The notes under the pieces were generated by a model. It was not told the DNA's origin. It made no database searches and saw nothing but the letters and a program-made list of their open reading frames with translations. Positions 39,401-49,200 of a DNA stretch of 64,000 nt are shown piece by piece; position 1 is the first letter of the stretch, and every line of letters begins with the position of its first letter. Origin of the DNA: Branchiostoma floridae (Eukaryota; Chordata; Leptocardii; Amphioxiformes; Branchiostomatidae); contig NC_049985.1 in assembly GCF_000003815.2 (NCBI RefSeq), positions 10,450,206-10,514,205 on the forward strand, read 5' to 3'. Position numbers and translations under genes: made by a program.

Positions 39401-42400
39401 CATCCCCCTTCCTCTCCAGGTTACTTGTACCCAACTGGCATGCGTATCCGTGAGGACGGGCGTTTGGTTGTGAACTTCAGGACAGAGGCCAGGTTCAGAG
39501 GACAGTTTGTCTTGGATCATCAAGGTAGGGAACTGAATGTGAAATGTGTAAAATAACTCTTGTTAAGATAGAGAGACCACCTTTCCTGTATTGGCCACAT
39601 TTTGGCAGTCCCTGGCATTATTCCTTCCTTATTGACCTTCCTTTTCTTTTAAGTGGTCTCTTTCCAAGCATGGCCATATTTGGTAGGATTTTCTGTAAGG
39701 TTTTCCTTGTGATATTGTGCCTTGCGCTTATGCTGTACTTTCAAGCTAACAGTAAATAGGAGTAGCGAATAGTGGATTACCATTTCAGCACCAAGGAGAG
39801 AACCTTTCCCATTGCCTTGTCATAGCCTACTGTTTTAGTGCCAGTTGCTCTGTTAAACAAAATTATTTCCCTTCTGCGATATAGGAACACCTTTAACATC
39901 TATGGTGATGTCTGGAGAGAACGATCGTTTGACGTTCACCTTGGAAAATATCCGCAGCGAGACGACCTTCAACCAACCCAACCAGGAGTGGGAGTTCACC
40001 TCCGACTATGCTGTACGTCAAATGTTGTTCTCTATGACATTAGATACACACCACAACAAGAAATGAAGACTAGCAAAAATGCTGCACTTGTTTAATTTTC
40101 TGATGACTCCTTGGCTTCAAGTTTTTTTGTATTCTTATCATCGTCATAATGGGACTTCACTCGAACATGTTGACTGAATGTGTGTATGTAGTTGTAAATT
40201 TTTTCCTAAAGCAGGTAAAATATTCTGGTATATTATCAACCTAGAGTCACTCCCTTTCTAATCATTTTAGCTTTGAATGAAGAGACGTGAGATTTTTAAC
40301 GTAAAGTTTCAATCTTGATAATTGTGTTGTTAGTTTTCTGTGCTAGACTGATTGTTTTTCTAATCATCATGTCTGTAGGTAAGAGACTACTCAGGCACAT
40401 ACCAGATTAAGCTGCTTCCCTGCACCACCACTACTGACCAGACCTACAGTCTGCCGATTGTCTGCACACCGCGGGAACCTGTCACCTTCGACATGGACGT
40501 GCGCTTCCAACAGGTACAGGAACTACGTTATAGAAGCTAGTCTAAAAGCGCAATACTGGGCCATGATTGGATTTGTTGCACTTTGATGGTCTAGTGATTT
40601 CAGTACAGTACCAGATCCTGGCTAGAATGACCATGCAAGGGACTTGTGAAATCAGTCATCTTGGACAAACTTGGACATATGGTCTTCTTATGTACATTAT
40701 TTTATGCACATTGTAAATTCAAAATGATAATGTGAATGTTTTAGTATTAGGCTACCTTTAGGTTAGTTTACCAAGCATTGCACATTGTAAGTAATGTAAG
40801 TTGTTGATGAATTATTGTGAATTATTGTAAGATTGATTTATTCTCAGTAAACCCTTCTCCACCCCCACCAGGTGTCGGACCCTGTTGCGACAGAGTTCAG
40901 TCTGAACACACAGTTCCACCTGCTGGCTAAACGCTCCCTCTGGCTGTCCGATGGATCCATGGGCTTTGGACAGGGCAGTGACACTGCTTTCGCTGCAGGT
41001 TTGTGCAAAAAATATCTTACATTAGAAACCTTTTGCGACTTGAGTGTTGCAGTTTTTGCCTGTATGGTTTTGAACCAAAAGATCAGGGGTTTATGTCCTG
41101 ACTTGTCTGTCATTGTTTCAAAACTAGATTTTCATACTCCACATCTTGCGACACTTGTAATATTATTATATAACTGATGATAGATAGAACATGCTTTTAT
41201 GTGCAAGGGCCATATTTTTAGTTAGGTCACAGGCAAGTCCTTTGCACTAGTTCTTGGTTGGTTTTTAGGCATGCAATAGACTGGTGATTGGGATGTGGTG
41301 GTTAGGTATGTGATTGACAAGTGATTGATACATAACACTATGTTAAACCCATCCAGGTGACACCATGTTTGGTCGCATCATGGTGGACCCGGTGCAGAAC
41401 CTGGGAGACTCCTTCTTCCTGACCATCGAGAAGGTTTACCTGTGTACAGGGAGGGAGGGGTACGTGCCCAAGTACAGCCCTGATGAGGGCGAGTACGGAT
41501 GTGTGGCCGAGTCACCCAACCTGCTGCACACCATGAAAGTCTTGGTAAGGACAAGTGCAGCATTGTGGAATGTATTTATTGTAGTTGCATGGTAGGGTAT
41601 CTAGGGTGAATCTTAGATATAGGCGCATTTTCACTTACTCTGTAAGAACGTATCCTATAGCACCCTACTTACCCATTTTATCTGTACAAATTCAATTTAC
41701 ATCAGAGATGATAATGTCAGATGGAGATCTCATAGACTATCTGATCTGATTCGTACTAACTTAAAAAACTTAGTATGCTTTTTTTTTGCACTGCCAGAGT
41801 CTTGAAGATCTAGTGGCTATATTTATATGTAGTACTGTCATCCTCACTGAATATTGTTGAACAAATAGCAGTTCAAGTACATGTATATGTATGAATGATT
41901 TTAGTACATGTATGCACCTAGTACCCGTGTGTTGACTGGGTTTACAAGTTGTACCTCCATTCCACAGGATAAGGGAGCACCAAACACAGTGGTAGAAGAG
42001 TGGAGCAGTGTTCCCTTCAATGCCATTCTGGCAATTGATGACCCTGGTGCAGCAACACTGGCGAACCAGGCTGGGTCTGATGGATTCAGGCTAGACGCTA
42101 CTCCACTGTTCCAGGTTAGGGTTTAGTTACAGTAACCAATTCACAATTGTTTTTCCTGTTTCCCGTAGTATTAGCTCTTATTGTTTGATCCTATTGAAGC
42201 TCTAGACAAGCACCTCATCAGAGAGCATATGTCAACTTTTCTCCCTGAACAAGGATAGCTCTATCCATTCCTAGACATTTTTTTTGCCAAAGCCATAGCT
42301 GAATATTCAGTACAAGCTACATGTAGCTTGTTGATATGCAGTCACACAATTGATACACAGTTGACATGATACACAGAAATCCTTATCATACCTCTACCCT

Positions 42401-42902
42401 CCAGGTGTCCAGTGGAAGGACGTGGTTCATCCATGCCATCTACACCGTCCGTTCTGAGGAGAACCGCAACAGAGGGTTGAGGAAACGCAGCATCACCATG
42501 CACAGCATCGCAGCGGCCAATGAGGAGTTCTCGAATGCCCTGCCACGCGTTCGCCGTTCTGGCACTGCGCCGCCAGAAGAGGTGGAGCAAATCGGTAAGG
42601 ACGGGATGGGCACCAACCTGCACCGCGTGGTCCTCAACTTCACCGCAACAGGACGGTACAACGAACCCGACGACCAGGTCGACATCGGACCCGGAGACGG
42701 AAACTACGACAAGGCGCCCAACGAAAAAGAAAACATGATTCCATACATTCCAATAGCAGCTGTCATATGCGCTGTAGCTCTGCTTGCTTGTTGTATATTT
42801 GCAGTGTGTGCATTCCGCAGGAGGAAAAAGCGCACAGAAACCAAGACAATCACAACGGTTTATAACACGCCTAGCCAAAACACAGATGCCTCTGAGGTGT
42901 GA
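14761..42902 (+). CDS. FREM2: FREM2-like extracellular matrix protein, 3' part of gene (23 exons, 5' part outside window)
   Basis: FRAS1/FREM family proteins form the Fraser complex, which anchors epithelia to the basement membrane. Exons read: 14761-14907, 15205-15435, 15809-15934, 21686-21852, 22253-22337, 32414-32563, 32896-33105, 33614-33811, 34209-34373, 34804-34986, 35227-35510, 35970-36228, 37404-37517, 37790-37976, 38240-38447, 38892-39084, 39420-39524, 39885-40012, 40379-40513, 40872-40998, 41357-41544, 41968-42114, 42405-42902. All introns are GT-AG and every junction keeps frame, giving 1,410 residues to TGA at 42900. In order: five Calx-beta domains (residues about 10-625 of the visible part), a Cys-containing region that strongly resembles the C-terminal third of vertebrate FREM2 ([50 protein letters not shown]), one membrane span (about 1358-1381) and a short basic-start tail. 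Vertebrate family members carry 12 CSPG repeats before the Calx-beta block; none are seen here, so the upstream exon(s) must lie before base 1. FREM2 is preferred over FRAS1 on recalled tail similarity; a phylogeny would settle it. Confidence 0.92.
15809..22337 (+). CDS. FREM2: FREM2 exons 3-5 of the window: Calx-beta domain 2
   Basis: Exons 15809-15934, 21686-21852 and 22253-22337 encode Calx-beta domain 2. It begins with [17 protein letters not shown], carries the acidic [18 protein letters not shown] segment across the second junction, and ends in APDADD. The intron 15935-21685 is about 5.75 kb and holds only repeat debris. The 22338-32413 intron that follows is about 10 kb. Confidence 0.88.
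15981..16036. repeat. Small palindromic repeat, AAGGAGGT family, copy 1
   Basis: CAAGGAGGTAAAAA pairs with TTTTTACCTCCAAG across a 28-base spacer. The same core recurs at 17517, 17782 and 62022. Confidence 0.5.
17517..17566. repeat. Small palindromic repeat, AAGGAGGT family, copy 2
   Basis: ATGAATCAAGGAGGTTGAAA is followed by AATCCTTGTATGAAT in inverse orientation; imperfect but clearly related to the copy at 17782. Confidence 0.4.
17782..17813. repeat. Perfect 15-bp palindrome, AAGGAGGT family, copy 3
   Basis: CAAGGAGGTTAAAAA (17782-17796) is followed after two bases by its exact reverse complement (17799-17813). The flanks also pair weakly (CATGAT before, CATGA after). Confidence 0.65.
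22338..32413 (+). other. FREM2 intron of about 10 kb, no gene seen
   Basis: Lies between the exons 22253-22337 and 32414-32563, which join in frame within Calx-beta domains 2 and 3. The longest open frame (23181-23615, 144 codons) has no recognisable domain and no splice or promoter context. A C13 homopolymer occurs at 29945-29957 and a 9-bp hairpin (AAGGAGCCG / CGGCTCCTT) at 29822-29870. Confidence 0.7.
32414..33105 (+). CDS. FREM2: FREM2 exons 6-7 of the window: Calx-beta domain 3
   Basis: Exons 32414-32563 and 32896-33105 give [17 protein letters not shown], then [18 protein letters not shown] and [20 protein letters not shown]. The domain is complete. The intron between them contains a decayed copy of the second exon's acceptor region (see the repeat at 32681-32790). 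The intron after it (33106-33613) holds a LINE fragment. Confidence 0.9.
32600..32611. repeat. G12 homopolymer
   Basis: A run of twelve G in the intron just after the exon 32414-32563. Sequencing length may be uncertain. Confidence 0.8.
32681..32790 (+). repeat. Decayed duplicate of the FREM2 exon-7 acceptor region
   Basis: GTACATAGATGAGCCACTG...CTAGTCAGGACTATGTAGGCA...CTGGACTTCC...ATCATGCA here mirrors, in the same order, the block from 32803 through the functional acceptor into the exon at 32896-32957. The exon-like part has a 10-base deletion, so it could not be spliced in frame. It is a tandem-duplication relic covering the intron end and the first about 60 exon bases. Confidence 0.7.
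33158..33340 (+). mobile_element. 3'-end fragment of a second LINE
   Basis: An open segment from AAA at 33158 to TAA at 33305-33307 reads [14 protein letters not shown], then [17 protein letters not shown] and a short Pro-containing end. The W...V..DM....D..DRA.WK pattern is the usual extreme C-terminus of LINE ORF2 proteins. A purine-rich AAG-type tail follows (to about 33340). A 15-base tandem duplication repeats the KTGRL codons (about 33250-33279). The family differs from the LINE at 6909, judging by its C-terminus. Confidence 0.6.
33614..34373 (+). CDS. FREM2: FREM2 exons 8-9 of the window: Calx-beta domain 4
   Basis: Exons 33614-33811 and 34209-34373 encode Calx-beta domain 4: [17 protein letters not shown], then [16 protein letters not shown] and the closing KVHDEED. 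Both ends are phase 1, so this two-exon unit matches its neighbours in exon layout. That is consistent with growth of the array by duplication of two-exon units. Confidence 0.9.
34417..34717 (+). repeat. About 300-bp intronic repeat, copy 1
   Basis: Starts at AAATAACTCTTGTTAAGATA and ends near ACAAAATT. Long blocks are shared with 39546-39865: AGTCCCTGGC, AAGCATGGCCATATTTG, GTAAATAG, GAATAGTGGATTA, TTTCAGCACCAAGGAGAGAA and CATTGCCTTGTCATAGCCTA. Same orientation in both introns; no coding potential. Confidence 0.8.
34804..35510 (+). CDS. FREM2: FREM2 exons 10-11 of the window: Calx-beta domain 5 and linker
   Basis: Exons 34804-34986 and 35227-35510 encode the fifth and last Calx-beta domain: [35 protein letters not shown], then [17 protein letters not shown]. 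The second exon continues past the domain into a linker ending [11 protein letters not shown], where the conserved juxtamembrane region of FREM2 and FRAS1 starts. Five Calx-beta repeats is the number known for FRAS1 and FREM2; FREM1 has one. Confidence 0.9.
35970..42114 (+). CDS. FREM2: FREM2 exons 12-22 of the window: conserved ectodomain tail
   Basis: Eleven exons encode roughly residues 649-1245 of the visible protein. This is the slowly evolving, domain-database-poor part between the Calx-beta array and the membrane. It has evenly spaced Cys and Trp residues and long runs that match recalled vertebrate FREM2, including [88 protein letters not shown] and [12 protein letters not shown]. Introns are short (mostly 250-500 bp) compared with the giant introns upstream. 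Two introns carry mobile DNA (36496-37214 and 39546-39865). Confidence 0.9.
36496..37214. mobile_element. About 720-bp DNA-transposon-like element with terminal inverted repeats
   Basis: The left end CTCGGGTAACTTAAGGC (36496-36512) and right end GCCTTAAGTTACCTGAG (37198-37214) are inverted copies with one mismatch, and homology extends a further 10 bases inward. The interior has a GC- and CpG-rich left half unlike the surrounding intron and no transposase frame, so it is non-autonomous. The target-site duplication is not obvious. Confidence 0.65.
39546..39865 (+). repeat. About 300-bp intronic repeat, copy 2
   Basis: Second copy of the repeat at 34417-34717, in the intron before exon 39885-40012 and ending only about 20 bases from the acceptor. 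It diverges by substitutions and small indels. Confidence 0.8.
42405..42902 (+). CDS. FREM2: FREM2 last exon: furin-type sites, transmembrane helix, PDZ-binding tail
   Basis: The exon starts at 42405 after cctccag and ends with TGA at 42900-42902. It encodes two dibasic cleavage-type sites, LRKR-S (42477-42491) and RVRR-S (42546-42560). An acidic, proline-containing stalk follows, then a hydrophobic span ([18 protein letters not shown], about 42747-42800), a stop-transfer cluster RRRKKR and a short Thr-rich tail ending SEV. That C-terminus fits a class I PDZ ligand (S/T-x-hydrophobic). The topology is type I: large ectodomain, tiny cytoplasmic tail. Furin-type shedding and GRIP1 PDZ binding are established for vertebrate FRAS1/FREM2; applying them here is inference. 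Confidence 0.9.
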   Translation: MSSGRTWFIHAIYTVRSEENRNRGLRKRSITMHSIAAANEEFSNALPRVRRSGTAPPEEVEQIGKDGMGTNLHRVVLNFTATGRYNEPDDQVDIGPGDGNYDKAPNEKENMIPYIPIAAVICAVALLACCIFAVCAFRRRKKRTETKTITTVYNTPSQNTDASEV

Positions 42903-43835
42903 TAACAATGCAGACAAACATATAGGAACGTTTCATAGTAGTTGCAGCTAATTTTAGATTGCGTAGCATTCTCTGCTGTATCTTTTTGTAAAGGACAACA
43001 ATTTTTAAACCGCTTTTATTGTACAATACTAGACCAGTGGGTAATATCATGCTTAGATTTTTTTGTTTGAATGTTTTATACCAGTTCTTTTGTTGACATT
43101 ATGCAAGCAAATAATACCTTCAGCCAAACTAAACATATCTAGAAGTACAAATCATGCAATTAACTAACAGTGCCACTTGCTGGCACGGTAACAACATGGT
43201 TTGTTGTCAGTTGCTGGTATCTTCATCTGGTCCTAAATCTTTATGTTTTTTGCTTTGTTTAGTTACCAAAAGCTAAACCGAAATTTTTCAGAACACAAGT
43301 AATGAAGCACAACCAGCTTTCATACATCTTGGTTAAATGCACAGGCAGGTGACTGAAGTCATATGCATGCATGTACTTGGAGAAAAAATGTAAATTTTAA
43401 AGAAAATCTAAGACGTCTATATCTCTAACCGTACAGGCAAGATAGTGGCTACCTGAAGTTGATACATAAATGTAACAACATATGTAACAAGATTGCACAT
43501 ACGTAACATCATTCTCAGGTAGCTGGCCACTTGCAACATTCTTCTTTTAACTTGTCAATGCTGTGGACAATCTAAGCTTGCAATATTGTCAACTGAAATT
43601 GAAATCATGACTAAAAGATTCTGCATCGCAGTGCGATTTATGATTATTGTGATTTTAGCATAATGTTGTCATTATTAACTTGTGCTTTTTTATGCTCAAG
43701 CCAAACTTTTTATATCTTATACTGCTTATTGAATTCGTGTAGTATTTGCTTGAAATGTAGACTTCAATAATGGAATATTTGCACACTCTGTGCATCTGTA
43801 CTATAAAATCAATGCTGCTGTAATATTACCACAGT

Positions 43836-43841
43836 AATAAA
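43836..43841 (+). promoter_or_regulatory. Candidate FREM2 polyadenylation signal
   Basis: An AATAAA hexamer lies about 935 bases after the FREM2 stop codon, giving a plausible 3' UTR length. Other A/T-rich variants occur nearby, including AATAAA near 44808, so the choice is tentative. Confidence 0.35.
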
Positions 43842-44467
43842 AATGTAGAGCTAGAAACATCACTGTGAATAGGACGATATGCAACTTTGTGGGAGCAGGA
43901 TTTAGTGTTTATTAAGCAGCAAAATCATCTCATCTTACTTATGATGTATCACATTTAGGTAGCAAATCTGCACAGAGTGTTTTATTTTGAACTCAAAGTC
44001 TAGATCTAGTTTTGTAGTTTTGTTTGTTTATGTGTCGTTTATTTTGTATGATAAATGTTTCAGCAGATATGATTGAGATTCTACTATGTGGATCTCGCTA
44101 TAGATACTAGCTGCCTTTGAGGCGCAGGAATGTTTGAATCCTTTTGTAATCAACAAACCTATGGTGCTATAGTCATATAATGTACACTGACATTGGAAGG
44201 GTAGTTGATACTACCTGCTCAGACATTTTCCCCTTTGTGGATTAGCATTGTGGACCACGAAATTTCTCTGAAGATCTTCTCTTACAAGTCATAAGGTTAT
44301 GATTTTTAATAAGAAAATGCTATTATCTCATCCCATGCTGACAGAAAAGTTAGCAAGTTTGGGGTACCTGTAACAGGAACCATTATGCCAGTGTGAAAGT
44401 CAGGGGAAATCACTGTCTAACTTGAAGATTCTAGGAACCCAACTTTGGAGAGATGTCTGAAATTCTA

Positions 44468-44642
44468 ATCTCCAAGCAGATCCTACGGCAGCATAAGATA
44501 CTAGTAGTATCAAAAGCTGGCAGAGGAGTGAAGCCGGCCTAGGAGTGTGTTTGGCTACATGGCAAATGGACACCTCTTGGCTGACTACACTCCTTGGCCA
44601 GTTTGGTACTATTTTATGCCATTGTAGGATCTGCTTGGAGAT
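44468..44642. mobile_element. MITE, TCTCCAAGCAGA family, copy A (175 bp)
   Basis: Ends ATCTCCAAGCAGATCCTAC and the inverse GTAGGATCTGCTTGGAGAT, flanked by TA on both sides (44466-44467 and 44643-44644). Inverted homology runs on through GCATAA/TTATGC. Non-coding. The TA duplication points to Tc1/mariner-type mobilisation. Confidence 0.75.
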
Positions 44643-46235
44643 TATGAAATTCCTTGTTTTTATTTTGGACAAACAGCTTCAATCAAACAAGTCAGAGCCA
44701 ACGAGGGGTGCAGTTGTCAGCCACAAGATCAAGGTTTACTGCAACCATTTTACAAATCAGATTTCCCAATATTCCATCCTATAGTCTGTACTTCACTCTT
44801 CTGGACAGAATAAACATTGTACTGGAGTTGACCAATCTCTTTGTGGCTGTAGTTTCTTTTGTACTTTGTTAAAACTTACAAGATAGATAGCACTTCTAAA
44901 CCACAAGAGCCTTATCTACTGCTAAGTTGATGTACATGCATATTTAGAAAGTCTATCATCCTGCTAATCGAACTACCTTACATGGCACAGAAATTCTCTA
45001 TAATGTTAAAATAGCACAGAAGACACATACCCACCCCTGTAATCAAGTGGAGGTATCCACCCACATACACAGCTAGAATAAATCTTTGTGAACAGATCAC
45101 ACGGTCTCTTTTGACCCTTGTGTTCCAAGGAAGAAGCCTTGACAATTAAACTATCAGGTGAGGACTTAACAATGTGCAGTCTACCTTCCACATTGATGCT
45201 GAGGTTTTCATTATGATGAAGGTATTAAGGTTTTGGCCACCATGCTTTTGTGCACATGTTTTGACAAAGGTTTTACAAAATTACTGACGTAAGTGTGCAT
45301 AAAACGAAATTGCCGGAAAACCATATTAAATTTTGATAATTTCCTGGGTTAACGCACTTGTCATTTTGTATGTTTTTGCTTTTGAGAAAGTACCTTGATA
45401 TGACAGAACTTAAAACACTGTAGAATATGATGAATCTTTTGACCTACAGGAGTGGGGTGGGAGAGTACTAGAAAATATGACCAGGCTGACAGGTAGACAT
45501 ATAGTTTGTGGTCATTTAACATTGAGAGTTTCTCAGAGAAACTGAATGTTCAATGATAGTATGCAAGTTCAAACTGTTTACAAAAAACGTTTACAAATGA
45601 CACTGTTTATCCATGTTGTGGCGTAAAGAAACGATAGAAAAAAAAACAGGTCCTATCTTTTTGGTGATAGAGGTGATTTTTTGTCTTGTGGGAATTACTA
45701 GGTGTGTGATTGAGAGTCGTGGGAATATTTAGTTTGGACACATGCTATCTGTAATGCACTGTGGTCAATGTTTTTGTTGTATCTCTGTTAAAAATACAAA
45801 GGAATAGATACGTGGCCGGTCGGATTCTGTTTTTGCACAAGGCGAGTGAAACGTTTTAAAGTTGCATTAAGGGGCATCACTAAATACGTTTTCCCTATGA
45901 CATGATTATTTCCGAAGTATATGAAAGACCTGATGTAGGCTATGAAGTTGTGGGTGGGGTGGGGATGTGGAATTGTTGGGATCTGTCATTGTCAACAAGT
46001 TCACAATAATAAGAGATGTCTTTACATATCATTTGTAATGTAATGAGAAAAAACTTAGTTACCAAATGTATGGGGTCGTAGAAATCTAAATCATTGTAAC
46101 GTTATCTACCTTGCTTTCTCATAAATCCATGATTTGAATGTAGTCAAAAGGTCCATCCATACGTTCCACAAATTTGAATTGTTATCTAAACATTGTATGT
46201 CCCTGATAGTTCTAGAAATACCACCAAAGTTCAGG

Positions 46236-49200
46236 ATGACAACAACAGCCGAGATCGCCATTCCTCAGTCTTCAGACGACATCGCCCCCTCCTGGGTGCA
46301 GCAGGTACTGCAGAAGGACCTCCCAGGCATCACCATCACGGACGTCGATGTCAAAGGATCCATCAACCAATGGGAGGGATTCTTGAGCGACATCATCGCT
46401 TTTGATGCCGTGGGGACCAGGAATGGCACAAGCCAGCGCTACAATCTCGTCGCTAAACTGACAGACTTCAAGCGGCCCTTGACAATATCAAAAGAGTATC
46501 CAAGGGACCTTCATATCAAACTCGAGAAGTTTGAAGTCAAGTTTTACTCCAAGGGGGTCCCAGAGCTCCTGTCTGTGGCAATCCCGAGCTCAGAGCGCGA
46601 ATCTAAGTCAGGGAATGAAGGTGACGAGAATCCCCCACCTGCTGATTCCTTGTTCCCAAAATGCTACTTCGCCGCCACCGATCCGAGCTCTATGGTGTCC
46701 GTCAGGGTTATGGAGAACCTGAAGGCTCAGGGATTCTCCATAAAACCCAATCACCAACCTCTGAGCCGCGAGGAGATGATGCTTGCTGCAGGGGCCTTGG
46801 CGCAGGTGCACGGTCTGTCCCATCGTCTGGAGCTCCGTTCGGGCGTCCCTCTTCCCGAGAAGTACGACTGGACAGACAACGCAGCTCAGAAGATTATAGG
46901 AACCCACGCATATCGATCTACTGTGAAGGCATTCGCCGCAGCTTGTCCTGACCAGGTAGATCTTATGGCTCGTCTGGAAAAGTTAGACTTTCTCGAGCTC
47001 GTCAAGAATCTGGAGAAGAATCCGAGGCTTCACGTGCTTTGCCATGCAGACTGTTGGGTCAATAACATCATGATTAAGGTAAAACATGACACGACACTGT
47101 TCCTTTCTTGTTTGAATGTATGAAGGGGTTATATATAGGCAAGATTTCTTGTTGCGTTTTCTTCCGAACTAAATTTTCCTTTAAATGTTTTACATTGGAA
47201 TTTATTATTCCTATGATTTTTGGCTGAAGTACACTGGAGACGTGCCCACCGAAGCAACGCTGGTGGACTGGCAGGCTCCCATGTACTTGCCGCCAACCTA
47301 TGACCTGACTCTCCTGTTCCTTTGCAACACGAGCTGGGACGTCTTCCACAACCACAGGGATGACATCCTGGCTTACTATCACCACAAACTGCTGGACACA
47401 GTGGGGCCCAACGGTCAGAAAATTCACTATCATACTAAGTACACATTTCAGTGTAAAAGAAAATAAAATTGGATGATACGTTTTCTTCATTTTGTTTTTT
47501 ATTTGTTGTTGCATTGTTGTAATGACGCACATCTCACCAAACGAGAAAGGAATAGTAGTGCACGTGATATTGGAGTTTCCTTTTACACAACCAGTAAAGT
47601 CTCACCTGTTTACGTTTCTATGCCTATCAGACATCTTCCTCAGAGCTTCTGACTGGAGTTCTGCTTCTCACTGCTAATAATGTTATAGCCGATGGCGAGA
47701 AGCAGAACTCCAGTTCGAAGCTCTGAGGAAGATGTCTGATAGGCATAGAAACGTAAGCAGGTGAGACTTTACTGATTGGTAAAAGGAAACTCCAATATCA
47801 TGTGTTCTACTAACCCGAGAAATNNNNNNNNNNNNNNNNNNNNNNNNNNNNNNNNNNNNNNNNNNNNNNNNNNNNNNNNNNNNNNNNNNNNNNNNNNNNN
47901 NNNNNNNNNNNNNNNNNNNNNNNNNNNNNNNNNNNNNNNNNNNNNNNNNNNNNNNNNNNNNNNNNNNNNNNNNNNNNNNNNNNNNNNNNNNNNNNNNNNN
48001 NNNNNNNNNNNNNNNNNNNNNNNNNNNNNNNNNNNNNNNNNNNNNNNNNNNNNNNNNNNNNNNNGTAACAGGCAGGATAAATACGGGCCGATTCTAGGGG
48101 CAAATGAATCAGCGTCGGCCGGCAATCAGCGAAACAGTACAAAAAGAAATGGCCAGCAAAAGTGTATTTATGAGCCGAAAAAAAGCCCCAGAGAGCCTGC
48201 TATGGAGGCTACATGTTCGTATTAACGGGGGGGATCCAATGTCCGGTAACTGTTCTAAGTGAGTGCGCATGGCTTTTGTCATCGTACGTTTTACTGAGAA
48301 CCCATCAAAAACAATTTAAGATCTTGTTAACAACCATATAACTGTGATTTAAGCTGTGCAGACATATGTTTCATTTAACGGCAGCATTCCGAACTTTACT
48401 TTGACAGCGCGCGAAAGTTTTGGCAGGTTTGGACTTGCGTTTCAGTGGAACGTTCTAACACAAAAAAGGGGGTCCAAACTCCGATAAGTTAACAACCAAG
48501 CCATCTCTGCATATCTAGATCTTTAAGCGTCCTATGCATGCAAAATAACACTAAGCTTCTACAATACTATTTTTGTCACAAATATATGCAATATTTTGAA
48601 TTACGATGCATATTTAAATACGTTTACTGACAAGGATTACCTCTCACGGCGAAACCAACCTGTCGCCAAAAATAAAAATGGCGGCACTTTGTTTACGTCT
48701 GCCTGTGATTACACTTTTTCACTTTCGGCTTCTGTATTTCCTGCTTCAACCTCGTTTTTAACAGCAGAAATGACTACAGGATTTCTTTAGTCGGTAGGGA
48801 TCGATTTTCTTGAATGATTGGTACTCTACTGACGGGTTGACTAATTCCATCGTGCTGAGCATCGCTCGGCTTCCTTCATAGGTGATTGACAAAGATGGCG
48901 GGGGTGACAGGGCCGTGAACATGCGGCATAATTTAGCTCCGATTATCCAACTATAAAAGCAAAGACACGGCATAGCTGTGCTTATTTTAGGAAGTCTTAT
49001 AGATATCCTTCTCATCTGTGGTGGTATCTTTTTACATTTCGTATTTGACGATGAATAATTCAAGAGTTTCCCGGGTCATGTTCTCGATATGTTCGCTCGT
49101 CAGCATGCACGGAAGGCGTCAAACTTGTGTACTTTTTTCAATCGTTATCTGTTGGGGCTTACCAACTTGGACACATACTCTGACTTTTCAGTTATTTACA

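Larger units (their letters stand above)
42903..46235. other. FREM2 3' UTR and intergenic region
   Basis: Contains the FREM2 3' UTR (to at least the AATAAA at 43836), one MITE copy (44468-44642) and the upstream region of the kinase-like gene. No other coding sequence is supported. A CAG-type acceptor sits directly before the kinase start codon (ttcag at 46231-46234), so a non-coding 5' exon may lie in this stretch. Confidence 0.6.

Noticed and set aside
47769-48225. Open frames crossing the N run
   Set aside because: They consist mainly of undetermined bases, so they are not evidence of coding.
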